13,953 bases of DNA from Parafannyhessea sp902761955 (GCA_902761955.1 CACWMM010000071.1:1-13953); one strand, 5' to 3'; shown: positions 1-7,169, counted from the stretch's first letter. The notes: a model not told the origin generated them from the sequence alone. Translations and numbers: made by a program.

Positions 1-109
1 CGGAGTTGATGTCCTCATATTCAACCCTTGGTAGGTCAGCCTCGCCGCTCATTGCAGTGATACGCGTGGCGATATTTCCCAACTTACGCTGTTCCCAAGC
101 TTGACGCAC
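1..109 (-). pseudogene. Second HsdS target-recognition domain, N-terminal start only, out of frame and cut by the window edge
   Basis: On the minus strand the frame from about position 109 to the left edge reads RQAWEQRKLGN, then IATRITAM, then LPRVEYEDINS. AWEQRKL is the usual start of a target-recognition domain (TRD) in type I specificity subunits, and LPRVEYEDI is typical of the strand that follows. This frame differs from that of the upstream TRD (49-678), and an in-frame TAA lies at 131-133, so the two TRDs are not one continuous ORF here. A GTG at 107-109 could start it, but I see no Shine-Dalgarno. It is either the second half of an HsdS broken by a frameshift at the linker, or a separate half-subunit cassette. 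The rest lies outside the window. Confidence 0.6.
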
Positions 110-678
110 GTCTGGCCGGTTGATTGATGCTTACGCTGATGAAGGGTGATGAGGTTGTCGAGACGGTCGAAATGGGCTCCTATGAGCCGTTGCTCCTCTA
201 CGCTTGGCATCCAGATCTCGCTCAGTAGGAGCTTGTCAAAGAAGAAGTAGAGCCTGACTCCGCCCTCTTGCAACATCTCGATTTGCTTCATGAACAACGG
301 TGACTTGAACCAGTGCCAGAGGAACCTGTCATCGCAGCTTTCGTCGGCCCGGAAGACCTCGTATAGCGAGCTTACGATGACGTTCTCGCTGGTAGAAAGG
401 TATCCTATCGAGCCGACATTGATTCTTGCTGGGTTGTAGGCGAAGGAACCCGGTTCGACTATCCAATACATGCTCTTGTCGGCATCGCGCATCGTGCCGC
501 CGTTCTCGAACTGCTCATCTTGGGGAACAAAGCCCCTGTCGTTCGAAACCGAATAACTCTGCAAAGGCAGGTTATCCCTGTTCTTGATGCCTGACGCCAC
601 AACGAAATCCGAGAACTTACGCTGTTCCCAAGCACAAGCTCTTCTAGCTCCATTCATCTTCGTCTTCTCATCAACCAT
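49..678 (-). CDS. hsdS: Type I restriction-modification specificity (HsdS) protein, single TRD, truncated or cassette form
   Basis: HsdS gives DNA-sequence specificity to type I restriction-modification complexes (HsdR2M2S). This 209-aa protein has one TRD. It opens with AWEQRKF (residues 16-22), has the TRD-like stretch GSFAYNPARINVGSIG near 78-92, and ends with the helical spacer SVEEQRLIGAHFDRLDNL and ITLHQRKH (about 159-184). A normal HsdS has two TRDs and about 400 aa. Here the conserved helical linker after LHQRK is missing, and the last 25 residues or so read through the start of a second TRD in the wrong frame. The start is uncertain: ATG 676-678 has no clear ribosome-binding site, and ATG 655-657 (MNGARRAC) is possible. 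No hsdM or hsdR is in view. This looks like a silent or recombined specificity cassette. The base composition is visibly more AT-rich than mcrBC. Confidence 0.75.
   Translation of the reverse strand: MVDEKTKMNGARRACAWEQRKFSDFVVASGIKNRDNLPLQSYSVSNDRGFVPQDEQFENGGTMRDADKSMYWIVEPGSFAYNPARINVGSIGYLSTSENVIVSSLYEVFRADESCDDRFLWHWFKSPLFMKQIEMLQEGGVRLYFFFDKLLLSEIWMPSVEEQRLIGAHFDRLDNLITLHQRKHQSTGQTCVKLGNSVSWEISPRVSLQ
81..100 (-). repeat. 20-bp TRD-start repeat, copy 2
   Basis: The minus strand reads GCTTGGGAACAGCGTAAGTT, identical to positions 614-633 and in the same orientation. It encodes AWEQRK at the start of the second TRD. Identical TRD-start sequences are the usual crossover points in shuffling hsdS loci. 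Confidence 0.85.
614..633 (-). repeat. 20-bp TRD-start repeat, copy 1
   Basis: This copy is identical over 20 bp to 81-100, in direct orientation, with no match in the flanking bases. It encodes AWEQRK at the start of the first TRD. Recombination between the two copies would delete the TRD between them. Pairing with inverted copies outside the window would invert it. Confidence 0.85.
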
Positions 679-738
679 GTCATGTAGGGCGATAATGGAT
701 TCGCGTATTCATGTTGGCTTCGATAAGGGGTGCTAGAT
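679..738. promoter_or_regulatory. Divergent intergenic region between hsdS-like gene and GIY-YIG gene
   Basis: These 60 bases separate two divergently oriented genes, so they should hold promoters for both. GATAAT at 691-696 is the best plus-strand -10 match, but no good -35 sits 16-18 bp upstream of it. On the other strand CATTAT overlaps the same site. AAGGGG at 725-730 is the ribosome-binding site of the plus-strand gene. The promoter calls are weak. Confidence 0.3.
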
Positions 739-1431
739 ATGGCGCGAGGCATCATCTACGTCATGACGACGGCCGTTCCAGGTCTCGTGAAGATAGGGAA
801 GACGGGCGTCGACAACTTCAAGGACAGGATGTACCAGCTGGAGCGCAACGGATACTTCAATGTCACTGCCTTGAAGAGGGAATTTGCCATCGAGGTCGAT
901 GACTACGATGAGAAAGAGTCTATGCTCGACGATATCTTTTCAAGGTCACGAGTGCCAAATTCAGAGCTCTTTGCTCTGGACGTGGACCTCGTAGTCCAGC
1001 TGCTCTCCTCGTTCGAGGGTAGGCAAGTCTATCCGGTTGCGGAGACCAAAGAACAAGTATTTGAGCATGCTACGGAGGACCGTAGGGCAAAGTCAGGATC
1101 GGGTGAGGTGCCTGACGGAAGATACCGCATGACGCGCAAGATTAAGAAGACCGGAAAGCAGGTCAGTGCGTCGATGGACGTAATCGGGGGGAGCTACGTA
1201 ATAAGGGCAGGTTCCAGAGTCAGCGAGGTTGAAGGGGCGGGGTTATCTCGAGGGATAAAACAGCAGCGTGATGCGTTTGTCGGACCTGATGGAGTTGTCA
1301 CGGAGGATGTGGCTTTCCGCTCCCCGTCTGGAGCGGGAAGCTTTGTGCTCGGTGCTTCATGTGACGGATGGGTCACTTGGAAGAATGAGGCAGGGCAGAC
1401 CATCGATGTCTACCGTACAAACGAGGATTGA
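739..1431 (+). CDS. GIY-YIG (T5orf172-type) nuclease-like protein with C-terminal DUF4357
   Basis: The 230-aa product starts with GIIYV (4-8), then GLVKIGKTG (15-23), R30 and a helix with E60 (DEKESMLDDIF). It continues with VPNSELFALDVDLV, the pattern of the T5orf172/GIY-YIG branch. Residues about 124-224 (PDGRYRMTRKIKKTGKQV, then GSYVIRAGSRVS, then FRSPSGAGSFVLGASCDGW) match DUF4357, a domain often joined to GIY-YIG proteins near restriction systems. The predicted role is single-strand DNA cleavage or DNA binding. The start is ATG 739, with AAGGGG eight bases upstream; a GTG at 730 overlaps that site and is unlikely. The gene lies 47 bp before mcrB in the same direction and may be co-transcribed. 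Its DNA is less GC-rich than mcrBC, suggesting a separate origin. Substrate unknown. Confidence 0.8.
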   Translation: MARGIIYVMTTAVPGLVKIGKTGVDNFKDRMYQLERNGYFNVTALKREFAIEVDDYDEKESMLDDIFSRSRVPNSELFALDVDLVVQLLSSFEGRQVYPVAETKEQVFEHATEDRRAKSGSGEVPDGRYRMTRKIKKTGKQVSASMDVIGGSYVIRAGSRVSEVEGAGLSRGIKQQRDAFVGPDGVVTEDVAFRSPSGAGSFVLGASCDGWVTWKNEAGQTIDVYRTNED

Positions 1432-1478
1432 GGTCCAGCCTCACTACTCGGCAGACCATGATTGTTTAGGAGCGTCAG

Positions 1479-4400
1479 ATGTCTAGTGGCGGGCAATTTA
1501 CCTGGATACCAGTCTACGAGGAGATTGCGACCATGCTTCTCGGATACGGGGAGCGGCAGGACGAGCTCTGCAAGGTCGTCGAGGAGATCCTTGGCGAGCA
1601 CTACGAGCAGATGGACCCGCTCACGTTCTTCTCCATGTTCAACGGGAAGCGAAAGAACTTCGACAAGCGCGTCGAGGCCGTGAGGACGATCATCGAACGT
1701 TTCGGGCTGAAATCGCCCGTGCCCACCGACTTCGACGGTCTACCCGTAACCAACCCGCAGCGCTGGCGCTTCTGGGACGGAAAGCCCGACACCGTCAGAC
1801 ACAACTGGCAGCTCTTCCGCAGCGCCGTGACCTACGCCGACGGCAAGGCAGACGAGCGCGCGGAGCTCATGCGGCTCTTCGACGTCGTTCACGCGCAGGG
1901 CAACGTCGGCGACGCGAACCTGACCATGGCCCTCTTCTGGGCGAGGCCGAAGACCTTCCTGCCAATCGACAACAACACGCGCACCTACCTCTGGAACCGC
2001 TATGACGTAGCCGTGCCCACGCCGCTCAAGGGCGACGGGTACCTCGCTCTCCTCGACGAGGTGCGGGAGAAGGCGCAGGCCGACTTCACCACCGTTTCAC
2101 ACGAAGCGTGGGAGCTGGGCGGTTGGGTGCCGGCGCCCAGCGAGTACGACCCGGGAATCTCTGCGGACAAGTGGGAGGAGCTGCTGCGAGACAAGGACTT
2201 CACGTCCGCCAACACGCTCACCGCGCTGCGGTGCCTCGCAAAGCACCCCAAGGGCGTGACGTGCGCCGAGCTCGACGACGACTACGGGCGCGGCTCGAAC
2301 TTCTACAGCAATAACGTGTCGACCTATGGCGAGAACGTCTGCAAGAGGCTCGGCATAAGCCCCCGCGAGATTGATGGTGCCGGGAAGTACTGGCCCGTCA
2401 CCTGCGTCGGCAGCTACGTCGGGAAGTCGAGGCACGGGTCCTTCGAGTGGCGGCTTCGCCCCGAGCTTGCCGAGGCCATCGGCAGGATCGGCGAGGGCGA
2501 CGCTCCGCTCGTAGAGGCCGAGGTGCGCGAGCGGGCCGCCTTCAGCAGCGAGAGGCTCGCGAGGCTCGTCTCGCTCTACAAGCAGGACTTCCCGCGCTTC
2601 CGGGTGCCCGGCGACGAGGAGGGCGACCACGAAGCCTACAAGTGGCGTGACGCGAAGGCCTACCAGGACAACTGGGACATCGAGGCCGAGGGCGAAGACT
2701 TCGCCGAGCACCTTCGCGCGGCCCTCAAGCCCTCCGCCACCGGGCAGGGACAGCTTCTGGGCAACGGGTTCTCCTACCCGTTCGGGCGCCTCTCCAAGCT
2801 CGTGGACTTCGACGCCGACGGAATACGGGACGCCTTCAAGGTGCTCTTCGACCCCGAGCGCCCGCTGCGCGACGCCTACACCGGCTTCGTGGACGCCGTA
2901 GATGCGGTGCTGCAGGAGCACAACGAGACCGCCGACAAGCCGCTGGAGGGCAGCCACCAGACGCCGTCGGCCGTGAGCCTTTACCTCGCCTTCGAGATGC
3001 CCGACAGGTACCACTTCTTCAAGCCCACCGTGGGCAGCGACTTCGCCGAGTGCGTCGGGGCGAAGCTGCCCGGCAACCCCGTCGCCAAGTTCCTCACCTA
3101 CGAGAGCCTGGCCGACGCGGTCCTGCCCGAGCTGATGAAGGACACCGAGCTCGTGGCCCTCAGCGACAGCGCCCTCACGGAGGAGGAGCGCGCCGCCGAC
3201 CCGGCGCACCACCTGATGCTGCAGGACGTCGCCTACTACGCGTCGCGCTACATGAAGACGTGGCACACGGACTGGGCCGATCTCCTCGACGGAGAGACCC
3301 CCAGGGAAGACAACGACGAGGTGGCGTTCGAGGGCGTCACCTACCCGAAAAACATGATTCTGTACGGCCCCCCGGGCACCGGCAAGACCTATCGCACCCG
3401 CGCCTACGCCGTGGCGATCTGCGACGGGCGGCGCGTCGAGGACGTGCTGGATGCCATGGCAGACCCCGACGGGTTCGCCGAGGTGGCCGAGCGCTACGAC
3501 AAGCTCGTGGCAGAGGGACGCATCGGCTTCACCACCTTCCACCAGTCCTACGGATACGAGGAGTTCATCGAGGGCCTGCGGCCCGAGTATGACGAGGACA
3601 AGGGCGTTGTGACCTACCCGCTGCGCAAGGGCGTCTTCCGCGACTTCTGCGAGGCGGCGGAGGACGTGGTGGCCGTGGCCTCCGCCGAGGACGGCGTCCC
3701 CAGGTTCCCCGGAAACCCGCGCCCGCGCGTGTGGAAGATGGGGCTCAAGACAGGTGGCGTGGCCGACCTGCTGGAGAGATGCCGCGAGGAGGGCAGCCTG
3801 CGGATGGGCTGGGACGACGTGAGCCCCGACGAGGTAGACGACTCCAAGGAACTCTCAGACCAGAACAGGCGCGCCATAAACGCCTTCCAGGAGGAGATGC
3901 AGCCGGGCGACTTCGTCGTGATACCCGGCGCCGTGAGCAGCCGCTACGATGTCGCCGTCGTGACCGGCGACTTCGAGTGGGACGAAAGCATGCCGGGAGC
4001 CAGGCGCAAAAGGGACGCGCAGTGGCTCGACGGCGTGGCGAAGAACGACTTCCTGCCGCTCAACGGCGGCAAGGCGCTGACGCTGCAGACCGTCTACGAG
4101 CTGACGCGCGTGAGTCCCTCGAAGCTGCTCGAGGCCATGGGCATGAGCGACGAGTCCAAGGCTTCGCCCCAAGCGAGCAAGCCCTACGTGTTTGTCATCG
4201 ACGAGATCAACCGAGGCAACGTGTCCAAGGTCTTCGGCGAGCTCATAACCCTCCTCGAGCCGAGCAAGCGTAAGGGAGCGCCAGAGGAGACCCTGGCGAG
4301 GCTGCCGTACTCCGGTGAGATGTTCGGCGTGCCTGGCAACGTGCACGTCCTGGGCACCATGAACACGGCCGACCGCTCCATCGCGCTCATGGATACCGCG

Positions 4401-4838
4401 CTTCGCCGCCGCTTCGAGTTCGTTGAGGTGATGCCTGAACCCGGGCTGCTGTCCGGCATCGAGGTCGAGGGCGTGGACGTGGCGCGCATGCTCGCCGTGA
4501 TGAACGCGCGCATCGAGCTGCTCTACGACCGCGAGCACACGCTGGGGCACGCCTACCTCATGGACCTCGCCGCGGAGCCATCCGTCGAGCGGCTGGCCAG
4601 GGCCTTCGAGACCAGGCTGATACCGCTTCTGCAGGAGTACTTCTTCGACGACTACGGTAAGATCCGCTCGGTGCTCGGCGCCGCCGCCGACCGCTTCATC
4701 GAGCAGGGCAACGACGCGAGCGTGTTCTGGGGGGAGGACGCCGACGAGTACGACCGCCTTAGGTCCTACCGCGTGAGGCGGGCGCCCCGCGAGGCCGACG
4801 CCTACGCCCTCATCTACAAGACGGGACGGGAGGGCTAG
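1479..4838 (+). CDS. mcrB: McrB-type AAA+ GTPase of a modification-dependent restriction system, with EVE/PUA-like insertion
   Basis: McrB is the hexameric motor and recognition subunit that drives the McrC nuclease on modified DNA. The 1119-aa product is far longer than E. coli McrB (about 460 aa). In order: residues about 46-175 form an N-terminal module of McrB-like proteins (LTFFSMFNGKR, SPVPTDFDGLPV, NLTMALFWARPKTF). Residues 265-335 (RGSNFYSNN, WPVTCVG, FEWRLRPELAEA) are a second recurring module. The AAA+ domain has Walker A GPPGTGKT (630-637), Walker B FVIDEINRGN (905-914), MNTADRS (961-967) and the arginine-rich MDTALRRRF (971-979). Between TTFHQSYGYEEF and Walker B lies an insertion, about 749-850, with PRVWKMGLKTGG, GDFVVIPGA and AVVTGDFEW, resembling EVE/PUA-like base readers. 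TTAGGAG six bases before ATG 1479 fixes the start. The stop is 3 bp before mcrC. Confidence 0.93.
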   Translation: MSSGGQFTWIPVYEEIATMLLGYGERQDELCKVVEEILGEHYEQMDPLTFFSMFNGKRKNFDKRVEAVRTIIERFGLKSPVPTDFDGLPVTNPQRWRFWDGKPDTVRHNWQLFRSAVTYADGKADERAELMRLFDVVHAQGNVGDANLTMALFWARPKTFLPIDNNTRTYLWNRYDVAVPTPLKGDGYLALLDEVREKAQADFTTVSHEAWELGGWVPAPSEYDPGISADKWEELLRDKDFTSANTLTALRCLAKHPKGVTCAELDDDYGRGSNFYSNNVSTYGENVCKRLGISPREIDGAGKYWPVTCVGSYVGKSRHGSFEWRLRPELAEAIGRIGEGDAPLVEAEVRERAAFSSERLARLVSLYKQDFPRFRVPGDEEGDHEAYKWRDAKAYQDNWDIEAEGEDFAEHLRAALKPSATGQGQLLGNGFSYPFGRLSKLVDFDADGIRDAFKVLFDPERPLRDAYTGFVDAVDAVLQEHNETADKPLEGSHQTPSAVSLYLAFEMPDRYHFFKPTVGSDFAECVGAKLPGNPVAKFLTYESLADAVLPELMKDTELVALSDSALTEEERAADPAHHLMLQDVAYYASRYMKTWHTDWADLLDGETPREDNDEVAFEGVTYPKNMILYGPPGTGKTYRTRAYAVAICDGRRVEDVLDAMADPDGFAEVAERYDKLVAEGRIGFTTFHQSYGYEEFIEGLRPEYDEDKGVVTYPLRKGVFRDFCEAAEDVVAVASAEDGVPRFPGNPRPRVWKMGLKTGGVADLLERCREEGSLRMGWDDVSPDEVDDSKELSDQNRRAINAFQEEMQPGDFVVIPGAVSSRYDVAVVTGDFEWDESMPGARRKRDAQWLDGVAKNDFLPLNGGKALTLQTVYELTRVSPSKLLEAMGMSDESKASPQASKPYVFVIDEINRGNVSKVFGELITLLEPSKRKGAPEETLARLPYSGEMFGVPGNVHVLGTMNTADRSIALMDTALRRRFEFVEVMPEPGLLSGIEVEGVDVARMLAVMNARIELLYDREHTLGHAYLMDLAAEPSVERLARAFETRLIPLLQEYFFDDYGKIRSVLGAAADRFIEQGNDASVFWGEDADEYDRLRSYRVRRAPREADAYALIYKTGREG

Positions 4839-4841
4839 GCC

Positions 4842-6155
4842 ATGGCCTTAAGGCACGTGGTCGCCAGGGAGTACGAGTACCTGGTACCCGCCGAGCTGGG
4901 CAGGACAAACTGCCACGACGTCGGGGCCGACAGCTTCGCGTCGCTGCGCGAGTTCGCGCTCTCCAACCGCGAGGGCGACAGCCCGCTGGAGCTCATGCGC
5001 CTGTGCTCGCCCAGGGGCATCGGCGAGGCGATCCAGCTGCAGAACTACGTGGGCGTGGTAGAGCTCCGAGACGGCCTGCAGGTTGAGGTCCTGCCCAAGA
5101 TAGACGTCGCCCCGGGTTCGGGCATGGGCGACCGCGAGGTGTTCGCCCGCATGCTCGAGGAACTCGGCACCGATGTGTCGTTCCGCTCGTTCGACCGCAC
5201 GGGCCTCACCACCGGCAAGGCGCCCCTCTTCGAGGTCTTCGTCTCCATGTTCCTCAACGAGGCGGCCGACCTCATAAGGCGCGGCATACGATTCGCCTAC
5301 GTGGCCGTGGAATCCGAGGAGAAGTACGTGCGCGGCAAGATCGACTTCTCCCGCGAGGCCAGGAAGGGCGCGGGGCGCGCGCACATGACCAACCTCGTTC
5401 ACGACGAGCTACTGCCCGACCGGCCCGAGAATAGGCTCGTGAAGGCGACCTTGCTTTATCTGCGCCGCAACTCGCGCGACAACGGCAACGTGAGGCGGGT
5501 GATCCAGCTCTTGCCCGCCTTCGAGGGCGTGGGACGCTGCACGAACATCGATGCCGACCTCGCACGGTGCATAGACGACCGCTCGACCAGGGCGTACGGC
5601 ACGCTGATCGCCTGGTGCCGGGTGTTCCTGCGCGGCGAGAGCTTCACGATGTTCAAGGGCGAAAGCGTGGCCACGGCGCTGCTGTTCCCCATGGAGAGAG
5701 TCTTCGAGGACTACGTCGGCAGATTGCTCAAGCGCAGGGCCCTGCACGATCCGCTCGTCGAGCGCGTCGAGCTGCAGGCTACCGGCCAGTGGCTCTTCGA
5801 GGGCAGGCGCGTCTCGCTGCGCCCCGACATCCTCTGCGGGTGTGGCAACGGGCGCCGCGTCGTGCTCGACACCAAGTGGAAGCGCGTCTATGGGCCGAAG
5901 GACCTCTCGGTTGCCGACATGCACCAGATGTACGCCTACGGACAGCGGTTCCGCGCCGACGGCGAGAGCATGCAGCACGTCGTCCTGCTCTACCCATGGC
6001 ACGAGGGCGTCGATCCGGGGCTGATGCCGGAGGGAAGGCACGTGAGCGGCGACGGCGTGCAAGTCGATATGTTCTTCTTCGACCTTGAGAATGCTGCGAA
6101 GAGTGTTGACAATCTTATTAGCCTCATAAGAGACCCCGTTAGTCTCGAGGGGTAG
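4842..6155 (+). CDS. mcrC: McrC-type PD-(D/E)XK nuclease subunit
   Basis: McrC is the cleavage subunit that docks on the McrB ring. The 437-aa protein has the N-terminal McrC region (QLQNYVGVVELRDGLQVEVL), the linker EEKYVRGKIDFSRE, and a C-terminal nuclease core: LRPDI with D329, then VVLDTKWKRV with D343 and K345, then MHQMYAYGQRF with Q362 and Y364. This is the D...DxK plus QxxxY arrangement of the McrC/LlaJI family (5-methylcytosine-directed restriction), so the active site looks intact. The start ATG 4842 lies 3 bp after the mcrB stop, and the GGGAGGG site at 4828-4834 lies inside the mcrB end, so the pair is translationally coupled. The last 80 or so bases are AT-richer than the rest. 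No clear intrinsic terminator follows directly. Confidence 0.93.
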   Translation: MALRHVVAREYEYLVPAELGRTNCHDVGADSFASLREFALSNREGDSPLELMRLCSPRGIGEAIQLQNYVGVVELRDGLQVEVLPKIDVAPGSGMGDREVFARMLEELGTDVSFRSFDRTGLTTGKAPLFEVFVSMFLNEAADLIRRGIRFAYVAVESEEKYVRGKIDFSREARKGAGRAHMTNLVHDELLPDRPENRLVKATLLYLRRNSRDNGNVRRVIQLLPAFEGVGRCTNIDADLARCIDDRSTRAYGTLIAWCRVFLRGESFTMFKGESVATALLFPMERVFEDYVGRLLKRRALHDPLVERVELQATGQWLFEGRRVSLRPDILCGCGNGRRVVLDTKWKRVYGPKDLSVADMHQMYAYGQRFRADGESMQHVVLLYPWHEGVDPGLMPEGRHVSGDGVQVDMFFFDLENAAKSVDNLISLIRDPVSLEG

Positions 6156-6213
6156 AGCTCTGGAACGGTGCAATTTGCACGACATGGGAAGCTTTGCGGT
6201 TAGAATGCCCCAA

Positions 6214-6301
6214 CCCGTCCCCACAAGCGTTAGGGGTGCCTGCGCGTGCGGGACGGGCGGCGGAGGGGCCTGGCCTCCGCCGTGGCGCGGCCCCGGCCGC
6301 G
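6214..6301. repeat. GC-rich inverted-repeat cluster downstream of mcrC
   Basis: Three perfect inverted repeats lie in a row in the 240-bp gap after mcrC: CCCGTCCC (6214-6221) with GGGACGGG (6250-6257); CGGCGGAGG (6258-6266) with CCTCCGCCG (6274-6282) and a 7-base loop; CGCGGCC (6286-6292) with GGCCGCG (6295-6301). No T-run follows any of them, so they are not classical terminators. They could stop Rho-dependent transcripts or mark the edge of an inserted cassette. A small GTGCA/TGCAC palindrome lies at 6168-6180. I see no gene from 6156 to 6397. Confidence 0.7.
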
Positions 6302-6333
6302 TGCCCTCATGGCGTCTGACCTGCACAAACACC

Positions 6334-6370
6334 ACACAAAAGGAAAGCGCCCGCCTTGGTGGCGAGCGCT
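6334..6370 (-). terminator. Intrinsic terminator of the YraN-like minus-strand gene
   Basis: Read on the minus strand, a 10-bp stem (AGCGCTCGCC with GGCGGGCGCT, one G-U pair) closes a 5-base loop and is followed by the T-rich tract TTCCTTTTGTG. The stem begins 27 bp after position 6398, where the neighbouring gene would stop in its unshifted frame. Confidence 0.7.
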
Positions 6371-6397
6371 CCCGACGCGCGATATGTGCGGCCATGG

Positions 6398-6465
6398 CTA
6401 CGACTGCCACGCCCCGCGGACGTGGTGGACGCGCACGCGCCCGGCGTCGAGGTTGACGCACACGC
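6398..6465 (-). pseudogene. Original C-terminal end of the YraN-like gene, now out of frame
   Basis: If one copy of the 32-bp duplication (6454-6517) is removed, the minus-strand gene reads on as FDVVSVCVNLDAGRVRVH and HVRGAWQS, stopping at 6398. That gives 142 aa. The recovered tail resembles the FDVV...h(I/L)RGA(F/W) ending of YraN/UPF0102 proteins, and the terminator at 6334-6370 suits this stop. In the sequence as given this stretch is not translated in frame. Confidence 0.65.
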
Positions 6466-6517
6466 TCACGACGTCGAAGCGCAGGTGACGCACACGCTCA
6501 CGACGTCGAAGCGCAGG
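6454..6517. repeat. Perfect 32-bp tandem duplication, two copies
   Basis: Bases 6454-6485 and 6486-6517 are identical and adjacent. The unit is not a multiple of three, so the extra copy shifts the minus-strand gene's frame by two. Each copy encodes LRFDVVSVCV in the original frame. Confidence 0.95.
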
Positions 6518-6858
6518 TGGGATGGCAGGGGGCCGTCGGACGCGAGCGCGCGGCCAACGCAGAGCGCCGCCCCGTGCGCGACGACGTCCTCGTCGATGAG
6601 CGACTGGAGGTCGTCGAGCGTCATCTCGAAGCCCTCCACGGGCACGGGCAGGACGGCGACGGTGACGGGGAGGTCGCCCTCGCAACAGGCGAGCACGTCC
6701 TCGAAGGGCGTCTCCTCGAAGCGGGTGAACCCGACGTGCGACAGGGCCTCGCGGGCGAGCTCCGCGCAGTCGCGGGCGTAGTCCCCCGTGACGGGCGTGG
6801 TGGCTTCCCAGCGCTCGGCGATTGCGGCGGTCGGGGTGATGGTTGCGGTCTGGCTCAT
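6466..6858 (-). CDS. Small YraN/UPF0102-like protein with duplication-shifted C-terminus
   Basis: The encoded product is 130 aa, starting MSQTATITPT. AAGGGGG lies six bases upstream of ATG 6856-6858 on the minus strand, so the start is well supported. The C-terminal LRFDVVSVCV resembles the last conserved strand of YraN/UPF0102 proteins (a family related to PD-(D/E)XK nucleases), and the preceding LPVTVAVLPVPVEGF sits where those proteins have FVEVK. The acidic and lysine catalytic residues expected there are missing, so nuclease activity is unlikely. The last six residues (TCASTS) come from a frameshift caused by the 32-bp tandem duplication; without it the protein would have 142 residues and end AWQS at 6398. 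It is transcribed away from the 7253 gene across a hairpin-rich spacer. The family assignment is tentative. Confidence 0.6.
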   Translation of the reverse strand: MSQTATITPTAAIAERWEATTPVTGDYARDCAELAREALSHVGFTRFEETPFEDVLACCEGDLPVTVAVLPVPVEGFEMTLDDLQSLIDEDVVAHGAALCVGRALASDGPLPSHLRFDVVSVCVTCASTS

Positions 6859-6923
6859 GGTGTGCCCCCTTCGGGCTCGTGAGGGTCGGCTCTTCCTTCC
6901 CTCGGACGGGGGCTACAGGGCAA

Positions 6924-6983
6924 GCGCCATCCCCGGGGCGCGCCCGTTTGCGGGCGGGGCGCGGCGCGCGCAGGGGATGGCGC
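6924..6983. repeat. Nested palindrome in the divergent spacer
   Basis: GCGCCATCCCC (6924-6934) is perfectly complementary to GGGGATGGCGC (6973-6983). Inside lies a second hairpin, CGCCCG (6941-6946) with CGGGCG (6951-6956) and loop TTTG. It is the first of several hairpins in the gene-free stretch 6859-7252. The right arm resembles 11563-11588 (GCGCGCAGGGG followed by ATGGC). Confidence 0.8.
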
Positions 6984-6994
6984 GCCAGGCGACG

Positions 6995-7025
6995 GGAGGC
7001 GGCGCTAGGGGTGCCTGCCGCCTCC
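6995..7025. repeat. Hairpin with a loop sequence shared with the mcrC downstream region
   Basis: GGAGGCGGC (6995-7003) pairs perfectly with GCCGCCTCC (7017-7025) around a 13-base loop. TAGGGGTGCCTGC at 7006-7018 also occurs at 6231-6243, beside the hairpins that follow mcrC. Confidence 0.7.
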
Positions 7026-7124
7026 AAGGAGCCTGTGCCATGATGCCCCGGTCCGAGGGCCAGGCGTCGTACTCGCGGCTCGTGCCTGCGGGTTTTCGAC
7101 GGCGCGGCGAGGATAGGGGATCCC

Positions 7125-7155
7125 CCGACAATCCCCGGCGCAGACGGGATGTCGG
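7125..7155 (+). repeat. Bulged hairpin in the 7253 gene leader
   Basis: CCGACA (7125-7130) and TCCC (7132-7135) pair with GGGA (7146-7149) and TGTCGG (7150-7155), leaving one bulged A and a 10-base loop. The palindrome GGGGATCCCC overlaps its left side at 7116-7125. Confidence 0.55.
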
Positions 7156-7169
7156 AAACCCAGGTGACC

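Noticed and set aside
730..738. GTG start three codons upstream of the GIY-YIG gene
   Set aside because: It lies within or next to the AAGGGG ribosome-binding site that fits ATG 739.
2097..3542. Long 481-codon open frame on the minus strand inside mcrB
   Set aside because: It is a mirror of GC-rich codon use in mcrB; it has no recognisable motif, and the plus strand encodes clear McrB modules.
5409..6461. 350-codon minus-strand frame across the mcrC end
   Set aside because: It overlaps intact McrC catalytic motifs and the hairpin cluster, and resembles no family.
6454..6517. Possible CRISPR-like repeat
   Set aside because: Two directly adjacent copies with no spacer inside a gene; it is a tandem duplication.
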